From: Acidobacteriota bacterium
GTDB lineage: Bacteria > Acidobacteriota > Blastocatellia > Pyrinomonadales > Pyrinomonadaceae
Assembly: GCA_019639155.1 (NCBI GenBank)
Contig: JAHBSJ010000004.1
Coordinates: forward strand, 124,001-188,000
DNA length: 64,000 nucleotides
Direction of reading: 5' to 3'
A program made the translations under genes and the position numbers. The notes below the pieces were generated by a model that was given only the letters and a program-made list of their open reading frames with translations, had not been told where the DNA came from and ran no database searches. Below, piece after piece: positions 53,072-64,000 of the stretch. Each line of letters begins with the position of its first letter. Positions within the stretch are counted from its first letter, which is position 1.

Positions 53072-54670
53072 TCAAAGCCGGACCTGACGCACCAGGATCA
53101 CCGCGGGAATCGAACTTAGTGCGGCGAGAGCTTCGTCTGAAACCAGCGAATCGACCTCGATCACGGCGAGAGCTTCGCCGCCGCGTTCCTTTCTGCCGAG
53201 ATAAAAATGGCTGATATTGACCTCAGCCTGACCGAGCGACGTGCCAATCTGGCCGATCACGCCGGGAACGTCATGATTTTTCGTCACGAGAAGATGCTGT
53301 GTTCCGCCGTCCTCGGCCGGGCCGACCTCGATCGAAAAGCTGCCGATCTCTGTAATGCGGCTCTCGCCGCCCGCGAAAACGCGCCCTGCGACGGCCTGTT
53401 CGCCATCGTTCGTTCTGACGACCGTGCGGATGTCGGGTGAGCCCGGTTTTGTAGTATTTGAGGTTTGGACAATTACCTCAATGCCGCGTTCTTCGGCGAT
53501 AAGTGACGCATTTACAGCATTTACACGTGCCGACACGTCGCGGAGCAGTCCCGCCAGAAACGCCCGCGTTATCGGTGCCGTTGTCTTGTCAGCGAGTTCG
53601 CCGGCGTATTCAAGGCGAATTTCCGCGATCGAAGAATTGTCCGTGATCTGCGCCTGAAAGCGGCCCAGACGCTCGCCGAGTTCCATGAACGGCCGCAGAG
53701 CTTCTGCCTCTGCCGGCTCGATCGCGGGAGCATTGACTGCACCGCGGAGCACGCCGTCTATCAGCAGATCGCGCATCTGCTCTGCAACGGTCAGAGCCAC
53801 ACCCTCTTGTGCCTCGGCGGTCGATGCGCCGAGGTGCGGCGTTGTGATGACGTTCGACCGTCCGAGCAGCGGCGAATCCACCGGCAGCGGCTCCGTCTCA
53901 AAAACATCAAGCGCGGCACCGGCTACTTTGCCTTCATCGAGAGCTTCGATCAGTGCCGCTTCATCGACGAGTCCACCGCGGGCAGCATTGACGATACGGA
54001 CGCCGCGTTTCATCTTAGCGAACGCATCACGGCCGATGATGCCGCGGGTCTCGTCAGTTACCGGCGTGTGGATGGTCAAAATGTCCGCTTTTGAAAAGAC
54101 ATCATCAAGCGATGCCATAGAAATTCCAAGTTCTGCAGCGGCTTCAGCAGAACAGAAAGGGTCGTAGGCAACAACGTTCATGCCGAAACCGCGTGCGATC
54201 CGCGAAACGTGCTTACCGATGCGTCCGAGGCCGATGACGCCGAGCGTCTTGCCGTGCAGTTCGACGCCAACAAAGCTCTTTTTGTCCCACGTTCCCGCCT
54301 GCAGTTTGGCATGGGCCTGCGGGACGTTGCGGCACATCGACACTATCAGAGCGACCGCATGTTCAGCGGTCGTGATGGTGTTGCCGTCGGGCGCGTTCAT
54401 CACGACGATGCCGCGTGCAGTCGCCGCCGCGACATCAATATTGTCCACGCCGACGCCCGCCCGCCCGATCACGCGCAGATTCGGGGCGGCGTCCATGATG
54501 TCAGCCGTTATTTTGCTCGCGCTTCGAACGATGACGCCGTCGGCATCGGCTAACTTTAGTGCAAGCTCGTCGGGTGCGAGTCCCGTCTCTTTAACGACCT
54601 CGATACCTGCGTCAACAAGCGGTGCGAGCTTGTCTTCGTTTACGTCATCTGCGATGAACACTCTTGGCAT
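53072..54670 (-). CDS. serA: D-3-phosphoglycerate dehydrogenase
   Basis: 532 aa from the ATG at 54670; upstream in-frame codons are not like the family. The first step of serine synthesis, using NAD. Domains: split substrate domain (IGRAGVGVDNIDVAAATARGI), Rossmann core (LGVIGLGRIGKHVSRIARGFG), catalytic NAARGGLVDEAALIEAL and TPHLGASTAEAQ, then an ASB-type intervening domain and a C-terminal ACT domain (TKNHDVPGVIGQIGTSLGQAEVNISHFYLGR), as in long type-1 SerA. Serine feedback at the ACT domain is likely by family. Divergent from corA. Confidence 0.96.
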   Translation of the reverse strand: MPRVFIADDVNEDKLAPLVDAGIEVVKETGLAPDELALKLADADGVIVRSASKITADIMDAAPNLRVIGRAGVGVDNIDVAAATARGIVVMNAPDGNTITTAEHAVALIVSMCRNVPQAHAKLQAGTWDKKSFVGVELHGKTLGVIGLGRIGKHVSRIARGFGMNVVAYDPFCSAEAAAELGISMASLDDVFSKADILTIHTPVTDETRGIIGRDAFAKMKRGVRIVNAARGGLVDEAALIEALDEGKVAGAALDVFETEPLPVDSPLLGRSNVITTPHLGASTAEAQEGVALTVAEQMRDLLIDGVLRGAVNAPAIEPAEAEALRPFMELGERLGRFQAQITDNSSIAEIRLEYAGELADKTTAPITRAFLAGLLRDVSARVNAVNASLIAEERGIEVIVQTSNTTKPGSPDIRTVVRTNDGEQAVAGRVFAGGESRITEIGSFSIEVGPAEDGGTQHLLVTKNHDVPGVIGQIGTSLGQAEVNISHFYLGRKERGGEALAVIEVDSLVSDEALAALSSIPAVILVRQVRL

Positions 54671-54755
54671 AGTGGACAGTCGTCGGCGGTCAGTGTTACA
54701 AACTATTCTGACCTTGCCCTGATTTGTTTGCAAGGACATCGCAAAAAACTCCTGT

Positions 54756-55811
54756 ATGGAAGTCTTTCTTTACAGAAAAGGCGCTAACGCGATAGAAGAA
54801 GGTTTTTCGCGTGATGAACTGCCCGATCTGCTCAGCGATGAGAACAACGTCGTCTGGATAGACCTCCGCGGAGAGACCGAAGACAACCGCGAACAGGCTC
54901 AAGAACTCTTAGCAAATGTTTTCGGGTTTCACTATCTGACCATCGAAGACTGCGTCGAAACGCGGAACCAGCCAAAGGTAGAAGGATTTCCCGATCATTT
55001 TTTCTTCATCGTACACGGTGTAAAACCTGAGGAAACACAGCCGACGAATTTCGTCACGAAGGAACTCGACGGTTATCTCGGCACAAACTACGTCGTTACG
55101 TTCCACCGCGAACGCTTTCGCAGCATCAAGGACGTAAAGAAGCAGATACGAAGCAGCCCTTTTGTGATGCAGCGTGGGGCCGCGTACCTGTTGCACCAGA
55201 TCCTGGACAACCTTGTCGATCACTACATGCCGTTGGTCGACGATTTCGACAGAGCTATCAACGACATCGAGGAACGCGTGACCGCTATGCGGCAGAACAA
55301 CACTGAGGTTCTCGGTGAGATAATGGACGTGCGGCGTGCGGTCGCCAGGCTGAAACGCATTTCGTCGCGGCAGCTTCAAGTTTTATACAGAATGTCGCAC
55401 GCAGAGTTTCCGCAGATACCTCCGGAAACATTGCCGTATTATCGCGATGTCCACGATCATCTGCTTAGGATCACAGACCTCTCCGAAGGCTATCGCGACC
55501 TGGTCAGCGGGCTCTTTGACATACACTTTGCAGTGGTCGCGAACCGTACGAACGAGGTGATGAAAACGCTTGCGGTGATATCGGCGGTAATATTGCCGCT
55601 GTCGCTGATCGCGGGAATTTACGGAATGAACTTCGAGCATATGCCCGAGCTGCAAACGAGATTTGGTTATTACGCAACGCTCGGCGCGATGCTGCTGATA
55701 GCATTGCTGCTGATGTTGTATTTTTGGCGGCGTGGATGGATATTTCAAAAGGAAGATCCAGTTCTGCCGCCGATACACCGCACTTTCTCTCCTGACGAAG
55801 AGACGGAGTGA
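54756..55811 (+). CDS. corA: CorA-type magnesium/cobalt transporter
   Basis: 351 aa. A long cytoplasmic funnel domain is followed by two C-terminal helices (TLAVISAVILPLSLIAGIYGMNF and YYATLGAMLLIALLLMLYFW), with the selectivity motif YGMNF and the loop EHMPEL, as in CorA. The long helix (RAINDIEERVTAMRQNNTEVLGEIMDVRRAVARLKRISSRQLQVL) is typical. Divergent from serA, with 85 bp between their starts. Confidence 0.96.
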   Translation: MEVFLYRKGANAIEEGFSRDELPDLLSDENNVVWIDLRGETEDNREQAQELLANVFGFHYLTIEDCVETRNQPKVEGFPDHFFFIVHGVKPEETQPTNFVTKELDGYLGTNYVVTFHRERFRSIKDVKKQIRSSPFVMQRGAAYLLHQILDNLVDHYMPLVDDFDRAINDIEERVTAMRQNNTEVLGEIMDVRRAVARLKRISSRQLQVLYRMSHAEFPQIPPETLPYYRDVHDHLLRITDLSEGYRDLVSGLFDIHFAVVANRTNEVMKTLAVISAVILPLSLIAGIYGMNFEHMPELQTRFGYYATLGAMLLIALLLMLYFWRRGWIFQKEDPVLPPIHRTFSPDEETE

Positions 55812-55812
55812 T

Positions 55813-56415
55813 CTAAAGGAAACTTAAGGAAACCGCATAAATGACAGCAAGACACATCCCCGCATAAACTCCGGCCACCATATCGTCCGCACAGATGCCG
55901 AGCCCGCCGGGCAGTACCTCAAGCTGTCGGATCGGATACGGTTTCCAAATATCAAAAAAGCGAAAAAGCAGGAATCCGGCGAGAATGAACGGCCAACCGA
56001 TCCCGAAAGGCACGAAGAGAAAAACTATAAGCTGACCGATCACCTCGTCAACGACAGCCTCGGAGGGATCGGAATTACCAAGCAGCTCTGTCGAACGGCT
56101 CGCGGCCCAAATTCCAACGAGTGTAAACGTAAACAAAAGAAACAGCACGAAAACGTGAATCCATGCGAATGCGGTCGCTGGAATCATATAGGTCGGATGA
56201 GACGCCAAAAACGGTAGGACCGGTTCGCTCCAAGGGGCAACAGCAAATGCTCCGGCAATCGCTGCCAAAGATACGCAAAGATAGATCCCAACGCCGACTA
56301 GCGACCCCCACGTTCCCGGTGCAAGCGGAAAATAGCCGACGCCCCAAGTGGTCAAAGCCAGCGACAGGTGGTCGAGCAGTCCGCTCGGTTTGCGTTTTTC
56401 GATCGCAGTTTTCAT
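55813..56415 (-). CDS. pgpA: Phosphatidylglycerophosphatase A
   Basis: 200 aa. TTWGVGYFPLAPGTWGSLVGVGIYL, VVDEVIGQLIVFLFVPFG, LAGFLLFRFFDIWKPYPIRQLEVLPGGLGICADDMVAGVYAG match PgpA, including the GTWGS and DD residues. It removes phosphate from phosphatidylglycerophosphate in the inner membrane. Ends 1 bp after the convergent corA. Confidence 0.92.
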   Translation of the reverse strand: MKTAIEKRKPSGLLDHLSLALTTWGVGYFPLAPGTWGSLVGVGIYLCVSLAAIAGAFAVAPWSEPVLPFLASHPTYMIPATAFAWIHVFVLFLLFTFTLVGIWAASRSTELLGNSDPSEAVVDEVIGQLIVFLFVPFGIGWPFILAGFLLFRFFDIWKPYPIRQLEVLPGGLGICADDMVAGVYAGMCLAVIYAVSLSFL

Positions 56416-56529
56416 TTGAAACTATCCACTTAGCACTAACCACTATTCACTGAAGAGAACCATTTTGGAAATGCCAGAAACGAATATCTACAGTGGGTAG
56501 TGAAAAGTGTGAAGTGACAAGTTAGCCGA
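56416..56529. repeat. CACTATTCACT/AGTGAAAAGTG low-complexity repeat
   Basis: Variants of TTAGCACTAACCACTATTCACT on the left and GGGTAGTGAAAAGTGTGAAGTG on the right are inverse of each other, forming a possible hairpin in the gap between pgpA and cobO; no gene seen. Confidence 0.5.
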
Positions 56530-57114
56530 TCAGAACTCAATTCCCTGCTGAGCATAGATGCCGGCGTGGAATGGGTGCTTGATCTCGGTCATCTCAGTGA
56601 CAAGGTCTGCCTCGTCGATCATCCTTGCAAGGGCGTTATCAACGTTCCGGCCGGTCAGGATCAAATGCAAATAAGGGAATTTCGCCCGCACTTTGCGTAT
56701 CTCGGAAATGACAGCATCAATATCGAGAAAGCCGTAACTTAACACATATAGCAATTCGTCGAATACCAATAAATGGTAGTCGCCGCTGTTCATCATTTCT
56801 ACGCATTTCGCCCAGGTTTCTTCTGATGTTTTGATATCCTGAGTCTTGTCGTTGGTGTCCCAAGTAAAGCCGTCGCCCATCGTGAGTACCTCGACGCCGA
56901 GCTTTTCAAGCGAATCGTGTTCGCCGTATCGGTCGGTCTTTGATTTCATGAACTGCACCATCGCACAGTTCATGCCGCGGCCCGCAGCCCGAACCAGGAC
57001 ACCGATCGCCGCGGTCGTTTTGCCTTTGCCGTCGCCGGTGTTGAGCATCAGCAGCCCGCGCGTCTTCTCACGGTAATCGTCACGCCGCCATTTGTAACGT
57101 TTTTCTGAAGACAT
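56530..57114 (-). CDS. cobO: Cob(I)yrinic acid a,c-diamide adenosyltransferase
   Basis: 194 aa from the ATG at 57114 (GGGAG just upstream). The P-loop is NTGDGKGKTTAAIGVLVRAAGRG; VQFMKS, GDGFTWDT, DYHLLVFDELLY and LILTGRNV follow, all typical of CobO/BtuR. It adds the adenosyl group to cobalamin. B12 use fits the MetH in this window. Starts 9 bp beyond the end of the FkbM methyltransferase gene, in the same direction. Confidence 0.95.
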   Translation of the reverse strand: MSSEKRYKWRRDDYREKTRGLLMLNTGDGKGKTTAAIGVLVRAAGRGMNCAMVQFMKSKTDRYGEHDSLEKLGVEVLTMGDGFTWDTNDKTQDIKTSEETWAKCVEMMNSGDYHLLVFDELLYVLSYGFLDIDAVISEIRKVRAKFPYLHLILTGRNVDNALARMIDEADLVTEMTEIKHPFHAGIYAQQGIEF

Positions 57115-57122
57115 TACTCCCT

Positions 57123-58034
57123 TCAAATGCTGATCAGGTCACGGATCGGGTCGATCGACATCGCCGCAGGAATACAGAAGACATTCGCACCGATGTCATC
57201 TTTTTCAAAGCCGTCTATCATCGTAATCCGGCCGCTTTTTTCGTTGACCGAATAGAATGAGTACTCGCCTCGCTCACTGATGAAATTCACAAGGTCATTC
57301 GGCAGGTAGCCAAAGTGCTTCGATTGTTCCAAAGCCATTTCCATCAAAAAAATTGGCGGCACATTCTGATCAAAGAGTCGATTTGCTCCCTTTAGAAACA
57401 TCAATTCCGCACCTTCTACATCGACTTTTACAAAATTTACATCTCCGATCGAGTTTTCTTCCAGATAATCGTCCAGTGCGATCATCCGGCAATTGAACGA
57501 CTCAGAATGGCCGTCGGCTTTGCGCACAATTGACGCGTGGCCCGTCGGCTCGTTCTCTGGGATGTGAATGGCAATGTCACGCTTTTCGTCACCAAGTGCG
57601 AAAGGATTGAGTTTTATATTTTTCCCTGATGCAAGCAAACTTACATTCGCCCGAAGCTCGTTAAAGGTCGTGGGCACCGGTTCGAACGCATGCACCTTTC
57701 CTTCGGGACCGCAGAGACACGACATCAAGGTCGTGTACCAGCCGAAATTCGCCCCAACATCAATGCATGTATCGCCTCGCGATATCAGCCGAGATGTGAC
57801 CAGGCTGATAGCTTTTTCATATTCGCCAAGGAAAAAAAGTTGGTCATGCATGCCGGTTGAGAGGTCAGCTGTGAATCGCCGTCCGTCCCTTGCTGTTGCC
57901 GGCAGACTCTTGTGGTCGTATTTGCAAACCCTGAGGGCTGCCTGGAATAAACGGTATTTCCCTTTAGCTACCGGCGTATGGTACGTGTAGAGCCGAACTG
58001 CCTTCAACCAAAGTTCTTCTATCCAAGGCCTCAT
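57123..58034 (-). CDS. FkbM-family methyltransferase
   Basis: 303 aa. SAM-binding motif TCIDVGANFGWYTTLM and VHAFEPVPTTFNELRANV followed by FVKVDVEGAELMFLKGA are the FkbM pattern. Methylates an unknown acceptor, often a sugar or lipid head group in surface polymers. Upstream N-terminal section (KSLPATARDGRRFTADLSTGMHDQLFFLGEYEK) is family-typical. Immediately upstream of cobO. Confidence 0.9.
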   Translation of the reverse strand: MRPWIEELWLKAVRLYTYHTPVAKGKYRLFQAALRVCKYDHKSLPATARDGRRFTADLSTGMHDQLFFLGEYEKAISLVTSRLISRGDTCIDVGANFGWYTTLMSCLCGPEGKVHAFEPVPTTFNELRANVSLLASGKNIKLNPFALGDEKRDIAIHIPENEPTGHASIVRKADGHSESFNCRMIALDDYLEENSIGDVNFVKVDVEGAELMFLKGANRLFDQNVPPIFLMEMALEQSKHFGYLPNDLVNFISERGEYSFYSVNEKSGRITMIDGFEKDDIGANVFCIPAAMSIDPIRDLISI

Positions 58035-58067
58035 ATTCGGATTAACTGAGCTATCAAACCTTGAGCG

Positions 58068-59027
58068 TTATTCCGAGGACGCTTTGATCGCTTCGGCGAG
58101 CGCAGCTACGATGTCCCGTTCCAGCTCGTCCCAGTCGCCTTCGACGCCGAGTCCTGCAGCGTTCTTGTGGCCGCCGCCGCCGAATTTCTCGGCAACGCGT
58201 GCGACGTTGATATCGCCTTTTGAACGAAGGCTAGCACGGTATTTGTTCGGGGCGACCTCGCGCATATAAACGGCTGCCTTTATCTCTCTTGCCGCGAGCG
58301 GAATGTTCACAAAGCCGTTGTTGTCGCCGTCGATCGCCTCGGCATTCTCACGCATCTCAAGCGTCTGCCGCATCATTGCTATGCGGCCCGACTCGTCGCG
58401 GCGGACGGTGGACAGCACCTGGCGCATCAGTTCGATACGCGACCACGGATAGTTGTAATAAACGGCCTCGCCGATCTTCGACGGTTTGGCACCGGCCTTT
58501 ATGAGTTCCGATGCGACCTTCAGCGTGCGGTCCGAAGTATTCGGGAAATGAAAAGAGCCTGTGTCTGTAACAAGCGCCATATAGACGCATTCCGCGATCT
58601 CTTTCGTGATGCGGCCGCCGACGGCTTTGCAGAGATTATAGATCATCTCGCCGACAGCCGATGCGGTTGAATCGATCCAGTTTATCGAGCCGAAATGCTC
58701 GCTCGTCGCGTGGTGATCGATGTTGACGGTAAATACTTTTTCAAGGCCTGCGATGCCCGGACGGTCAATGTCGGAACATTCGATCACGAAAACCGCATCG
58801 TAATTACCGTTGAGCTCACTTACGTCGCGTATCTCTTCGGCGCCCGGCAGGCTGGCGTAAGACGGAGGAACGTCGCCGCGAACGATCACCTCGGCGTTCT
58901 TGCCAAGCGACCTAAGCAGCCAGCAAAGACCAAGCGACGAGCCGACGCCGTCGCCGTCGGGCTTAATGTGCGTCGTTATCGCGAAATCATTATTCTTTTC
59001 AATTAATTCTACTACCTGGCTTAACAC
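58068..59027 (-). CDS. nrnA: DHH phosphoesterase NrnA (nanoRNase/pAp phosphatase)
   Basis: 319 aa. DHH-family motifs: TTHIKPDGDGVGSSLGL, VIECSDIDRPG, NIDHHATSEHFGSINWID, VTDTGSF and the C-terminal DHHA1 GGGGHKNAAG. Degrades short oligoribonucleotides and dephosphorylates pAp. Last recognisable gene of the rimP-nusA-infB-rbfA-nrnA operon, as in many bacteria; 59 bp after rbfA. The gene order (rbfA then nrnA) is ordinary. Confidence 0.93.
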   Translation of the reverse strand: MLSQVVELIEKNNDFAITTHIKPDGDGVGSSLGLCWLLRSLGKNAEVIVRGDVPPSYASLPGAEEIRDVSELNGNYDAVFVIECSDIDRPGIAGLEKVFTVNIDHHATSEHFGSINWIDSTASAVGEMIYNLCKAVGGRITKEIAECVYMALVTDTGSFHFPNTSDRTLKVASELIKAGAKPSKIGEAVYYNYPWSRIELMRQVLSTVRRDESGRIAMMRQTLEMRENAEAIDGDNNGFVNIPLAAREIKAAVYMREVAPNKYRASLRSKGDINVARVAEKFGGGGHKNAAGLGVEGDWDELERDIVAALAEAIKASSE

Positions 59028-59086
59028 GATAATTCAGTGAAACGGGAAGATCGAAAAGCAGAAAAGTGCTGTCTGCGAGCCCTTAA

Positions 59087-59458
59087 CTATTGTTCTTCAA
59101 CCTCGGAGTCAGCTTCTTCGTCGGGTATCTCGATCACCTCGAGCAGTTCGCCGACGCGTCCCGCATTTTCTTCTGCTGTGTCGCGAATAAAATGCAGGTG
59201 CGGGGCGTGCCGCAGATCGAGATCCATAGCGACCTGCTGGCGGACGAATGTCGCCGCGTTCCTTAATGTTTTCAATGCTGTTTCGATCTCGGCCTCGTCG
59301 CCGCGAACGTAAACGTAAACCTTAGCGTCTCTCAGATCTTTCGAGACCTCGACGTCCGTTACGACCACCGTCTCAAGCCTCGGATCGTCGAGTTCAAAAC
59401 CGACTACCTCGGCTATCTCCTCTTTCAGGCTTTCGGCAAGACGTTCGGGGCGACGCAT
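59087..59458 (-). CDS. rbfA: Ribosome-binding factor A
   Basis: 123 aa. MRRPERLAESLKEEIAEVVGFELDDPRLETVVVTDVEVSKDLRDAKVYVYVRGDEAE, then RNAATFVRQQVAMDLDLRHAPHLHFIRDTAEENAGRVGELLEVI. The KH-like fold is complete. It matures the 30S subunit. The C-terminal acidic tail (EIPDEEADSEVEEQ) is common. Its start is separated from infB by a palindromic repeat element. Confidence 0.95.
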   Translation of the reverse strand: MRRPERLAESLKEEIAEVVGFELDDPRLETVVVTDVEVSKDLRDAKVYVYVRGDEAEIETALKTLRNAATFVRQQVAMDLDLRHAPHLHFIRDTAEENAGRVGELLEVIEIPDEEADSEVEEQ

Positions 59459-59463
59459 ATCCT

Positions 59464-59599
59464 GTCAGAACCACCTACGGCGGTTGTCGGTTCCGACAAC
59501 ACCGGCACGTCATTCGTGCCAGAGCCGGGTGGTTTAACCTATCCTACAAACAACACCGCTCTCTAAGATCGACCACCCGCCACCGCAGGTGGTTCTGAC
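59464..59599. repeat. 136-bp palindromic element filling the infB-rbfA gap
   Basis: Inverted arms of the CAGAACC family: the left arm starts GTCAGAACCACCTACGG at 59464; the right arm, ending GCAGGTGGTTCTGAC at 59599, is its inverse. Between them are two perfect hairpins, GTTGTCGG-TT-CCGACAAC (59483-59500) and GGCACG-TCATT-CGTGCC (59504-59520). The element begins 5 bp from the rbfA start and ends at the infB stop codon, and would be transcribed inside the operon mRNA. Confidence 0.92.
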
Positions 59600-62326
<2,727 letters not shown>

Positions 62327-62405
62327 AAATCGATCAACAATCAAATCGCTCGAGCTTCAAACTACGCTCGCAATTCTCTGCACTCTAAAAAATGAGGCCG
62401 CGCCT

Positions 62406-63920
62406 CTATGCCTCTTCGGCTTCGGAGCCTTCCGGCTGTGTGTCCGCCTCGACGGAAGTTCCGTCAGCATGGGGCTCTTCGACCGCCTGCTCTTCAACGG
62501 CGGGCTCTTCGACAGAAACATCCTCAGCAGGCTCGCCTGCTGGAGTTTCCTCCGTAACCGTTTCTTCGGCGCTTGAGTCAGCTGCTGCCTCTGCTGCTTC
62601 TTCTTCCGTCGGCTCATTGCCTTCGGCCTCGGCGTTCTTCGCCTCTACTATCACGTTTGCTGCCGCTCGGATGCTTTCCGCTTCATCGAGACTGACGTCC
62701 AAGATGTCGCTGATGTCATCAACTGCGGCGGCGGCGAGGGCTTCGATGTCCTCGATGCCGCGGGCGGCGAGAAGTTCCGCCTGGTTTGCGGTAACGCCTT
62801 CAAGTGCCGTGATCGGCACAGCTTCGCCGGAAGCCATCATCTTGCCCATTTGAAGCGTGATCTCACGCTTGAGCAGCTCTTCGCTGACGATCTTGATATC
62901 CCAACCGACCAAACGCGTTGCAAGCCGTACGTTTTGGCCTTTCTTGCCGATCGCGAGGCTGAGCTGATCTTCGCCGACGATCACTTCCATGACGCGGTTC
63001 TCGATGTCGGTAATTCGCACCTGCGAAACGCGTGCGGGCGAAAGTGCGTTTGCCGCGAACATCGACGGTTCGTCCGACCATTCGATGATATCTATCTTTT
63101 CGCCTCGGAGTTCCTTAATGATCGCCTGAACACGCGAACCTTTCATACCGACGCAGGCCCCGACCGGATCGACATCCTTTTCGTTCGAAGCGACGGCGAT
63201 CTTTGCCCTGTCGCCCGGTTCGCGGACGGCAGATTTGATAACGACGGTTTCGTCGTAGATCTCCGGCACTTCCATTTCGAAAAGCCGCTTCAGCAGCTCT
63301 GCCGAAGCTCGTGAACAGCGGATCTGCTGGCCTTTCTGCTGCTCGTCGAGCACGTCTATTATGACGACTCGGATACGCTCGCCCGGATTCCACATTTCGC
63401 CGCGGCTCTGTTCATTTCGCGGCACGACCGCCTCGAGATTATTACCGAGGTCGATGACCATGTCGCCTCGCTCGAATCGCTTAACCGTGCCGTTCACCAA
63501 CTCGCCTTTGCGGTCGATGTACTCTTCATAGACCTTCTTGCGGACGGCCTCGCGGACCTTTTGAACAAGTATCTGCTTCGCGGTCTGGGCAGCGATCCGG
63601 CCCATTTCTTCCTGGGCCAGCGGGATGAGGAGGGCGTCGCCGATCTCGATCTCATCGTCTCCCGTAGCCTCAACGGCCTCTTCCAACGAGATCTCGCTCT
63701 TCGGATCCTCTACCTCTTCGACCACAGTTTTCGGGACCGAAATTTCGATAATGCCTTCTTCAACGTTCCAATCGACCTGCACGTTCTCACCGGCCTCATC
63801 GCGAAACTGACGGCGCGCGGCTGCACGAACCGCCTCGCGCATCGCTTCGATTACCAACTCGCGATCCAAACCGTGTTCGTTGCACAACGACTCTATACTT
63901 TGTCCGATCAAAGAGCTCAT
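62406..63920 (-). CDS. nusA: Transcription termination/antitermination factor NusA
   Basis: 504 aa. N-terminal RNA-polymerase-binding domain, S1 domain (GELVNGTVKRFERGDMVIDLGNNLEAVVPRNEQ), KH1 and KH2 (DPVGACVGMKGSRVQAIIKELRGEKIDIIEW; LAIGKKGQNVRLATRLVGWDI), then an HhH-type segment (ITALEGVTANQAELLAARGIEDIEALAAA) and an acidic Glu/Ala-rich tail (EEAAEAAADSSAEETVTEE). Modulates pausing and termination. Follows rimP by 24 bp; infB starts 79 bp after it, without ylxR between. Confidence 0.98.
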   Translation of the reverse strand: MSSLIGQSIESLCNEHGLDRELVIEAMREAVRAAARRQFRDEAGENVQVDWNVEEGIIEISVPKTVVEEVEDPKSEISLEEAVEATGDDEIEIGDALLIPLAQEEMGRIAAQTAKQILVQKVREAVRKKVYEEYIDRKGELVNGTVKRFERGDMVIDLGNNLEAVVPRNEQSRGEMWNPGERIRVVIIDVLDEQQKGQQIRCSRASAELLKRLFEMEVPEIYDETVVIKSAVREPGDRAKIAVASNEKDVDPVGACVGMKGSRVQAIIKELRGEKIDIIEWSDEPSMFAANALSPARVSQVRITDIENRVMEVIVGEDQLSLAIGKKGQNVRLATRLVGWDIKIVSEELLKREITLQMGKMMASGEAVPITALEGVTANQAELLAARGIEDIEALAAAAVDDISDILDVSLDEAESIRAAANVIVEAKNAEAEGNEPTEEEAAEAAADSSAEETVTEETPAGEPAEDVSVEEPAVEEQAVEEPHADGTSVEADTQPEGSEAEEA

Positions 63921-63944
63921 ACTCTAATTCTCACCTTCATTGCA

Positions 63945-64000
63945 CTATCTCCGTGCCCCAAATTCCTCGCTGAGGTCGATCTTCAAATTCGCTTTCAATA
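63945..64000 (-). CDS. rimP: RimP, C-terminal end only
   Basis: The last 17 codons (LKANLKIDLSEEFGARR) of a minus-strand gene ending at the TAG at 63945-63947. The KANL motif near the end and the position just before nusA are typical of the ribosome maturation factor RimP. Only the 3' end is in the window, so the identification rests mainly on context. Confidence 0.65.
   Translation of the reverse strand, partial: LKANLKIDLSEEFGARR

Noticed and set aside
62327..62405. ylxR gene between nusA and infB
   Set aside because: The 79-bp gap is too short and shows no coding sequence for it.

Overview
The window is a stretch of chromosome from a Gram-negative bacterium. Gene content (MetH, GroESL under a CIRCE operator, rimP-nusA-infB-rbfA-nrnA, UvrB, PurC, SerA, a CpxRA-like pair, many secreted TPR, NHL and DUF proteins), moderately high GC, and intergenic spaces full of degenerate repeats suggest an Acidobacteriota-type organism, perhaps Blastocatellia. 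That assignment is inference from overall style, not from a marker-gene comparison. No rRNA, tRNA, CRISPR array, prophage or intact insertion sequence was seen.

Layout. 1-4.6 kb: cobalamin-dependent methionine synthase (runs off the left edge) with nine 21-bp in-frame repeats, then a GxxExxY gene framed exactly by 29-bp inverted repeats and a DUF937 gene. 4.7-10 kb: a lipoprotein with NHL and M23-like domains overlapping a secreted Xaa-Pro aminopeptidase, a YegS/DAGK-like lipid kinase and a DUF2490 outer-membrane barrel. 10-14.4 kb: promoter, a cyclic-di-AMP (ydaO-type) riboswitch and terminator in front of a YdhS-like FAD/NAD(P) protein and an acyl-ligase/ACP/PlsC acyltransferase fusion. 14.5-18.2 kb: TPR protein, small membrane protein and a two-component system with a perfect CpxR box upstream. 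18.3-27.1 kb: serine beta-lactamase-family hydrolase carrying a palindromic repeat in frame, LysR regulator, SSS symporter, GH3/NagZ-like glycosidase, diaminopimelate decarboxylase-like enzyme and a helical-repeat protein. 27.4-35.5 kb: HAD, FAD-linked oxidase, uvrB, PrxQ peroxiredoxin, HEAT protein, purC and a MOSC protein. 35.7-38 kb: groES-groEL. 38-46.8 kb: small secreted or hypothetical proteins, dienelactone hydrolase, IF-1, an RRM protein and small membrane proteins. 47-53 kb: NatAB-like ABC exporter, a secreted HExxH/TPR protein and a secreted hypothetical. 53-64 kb: serA, corA, pgpA, cobO, an FkbM methyltransferase, nrnA, rbfA, infB, nusA and the 3' end of rimP.

Repeats are the most distinctive feature. 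At least three dispersed families occur: a CCACAGAG family that forms the ends of the GxxExxY cassette; a CGCAAAG-type inverted family; and a palindromic CAGAACCACC...GGGTGGTT family that lies inside two protein-coding genes, supplying PPAVAGG/PPATAGG-like peptides, and fills the infB-rbfA gap. Tandem arrays with a 7-bp period occur between genes and inside the lysA-like gene.

The most interesting functional observation is a c-di-AMP riboswitch placed before a putative lipid or redox operon rather than before the cell-wall, potassium or osmolyte genes usually linked to this class.
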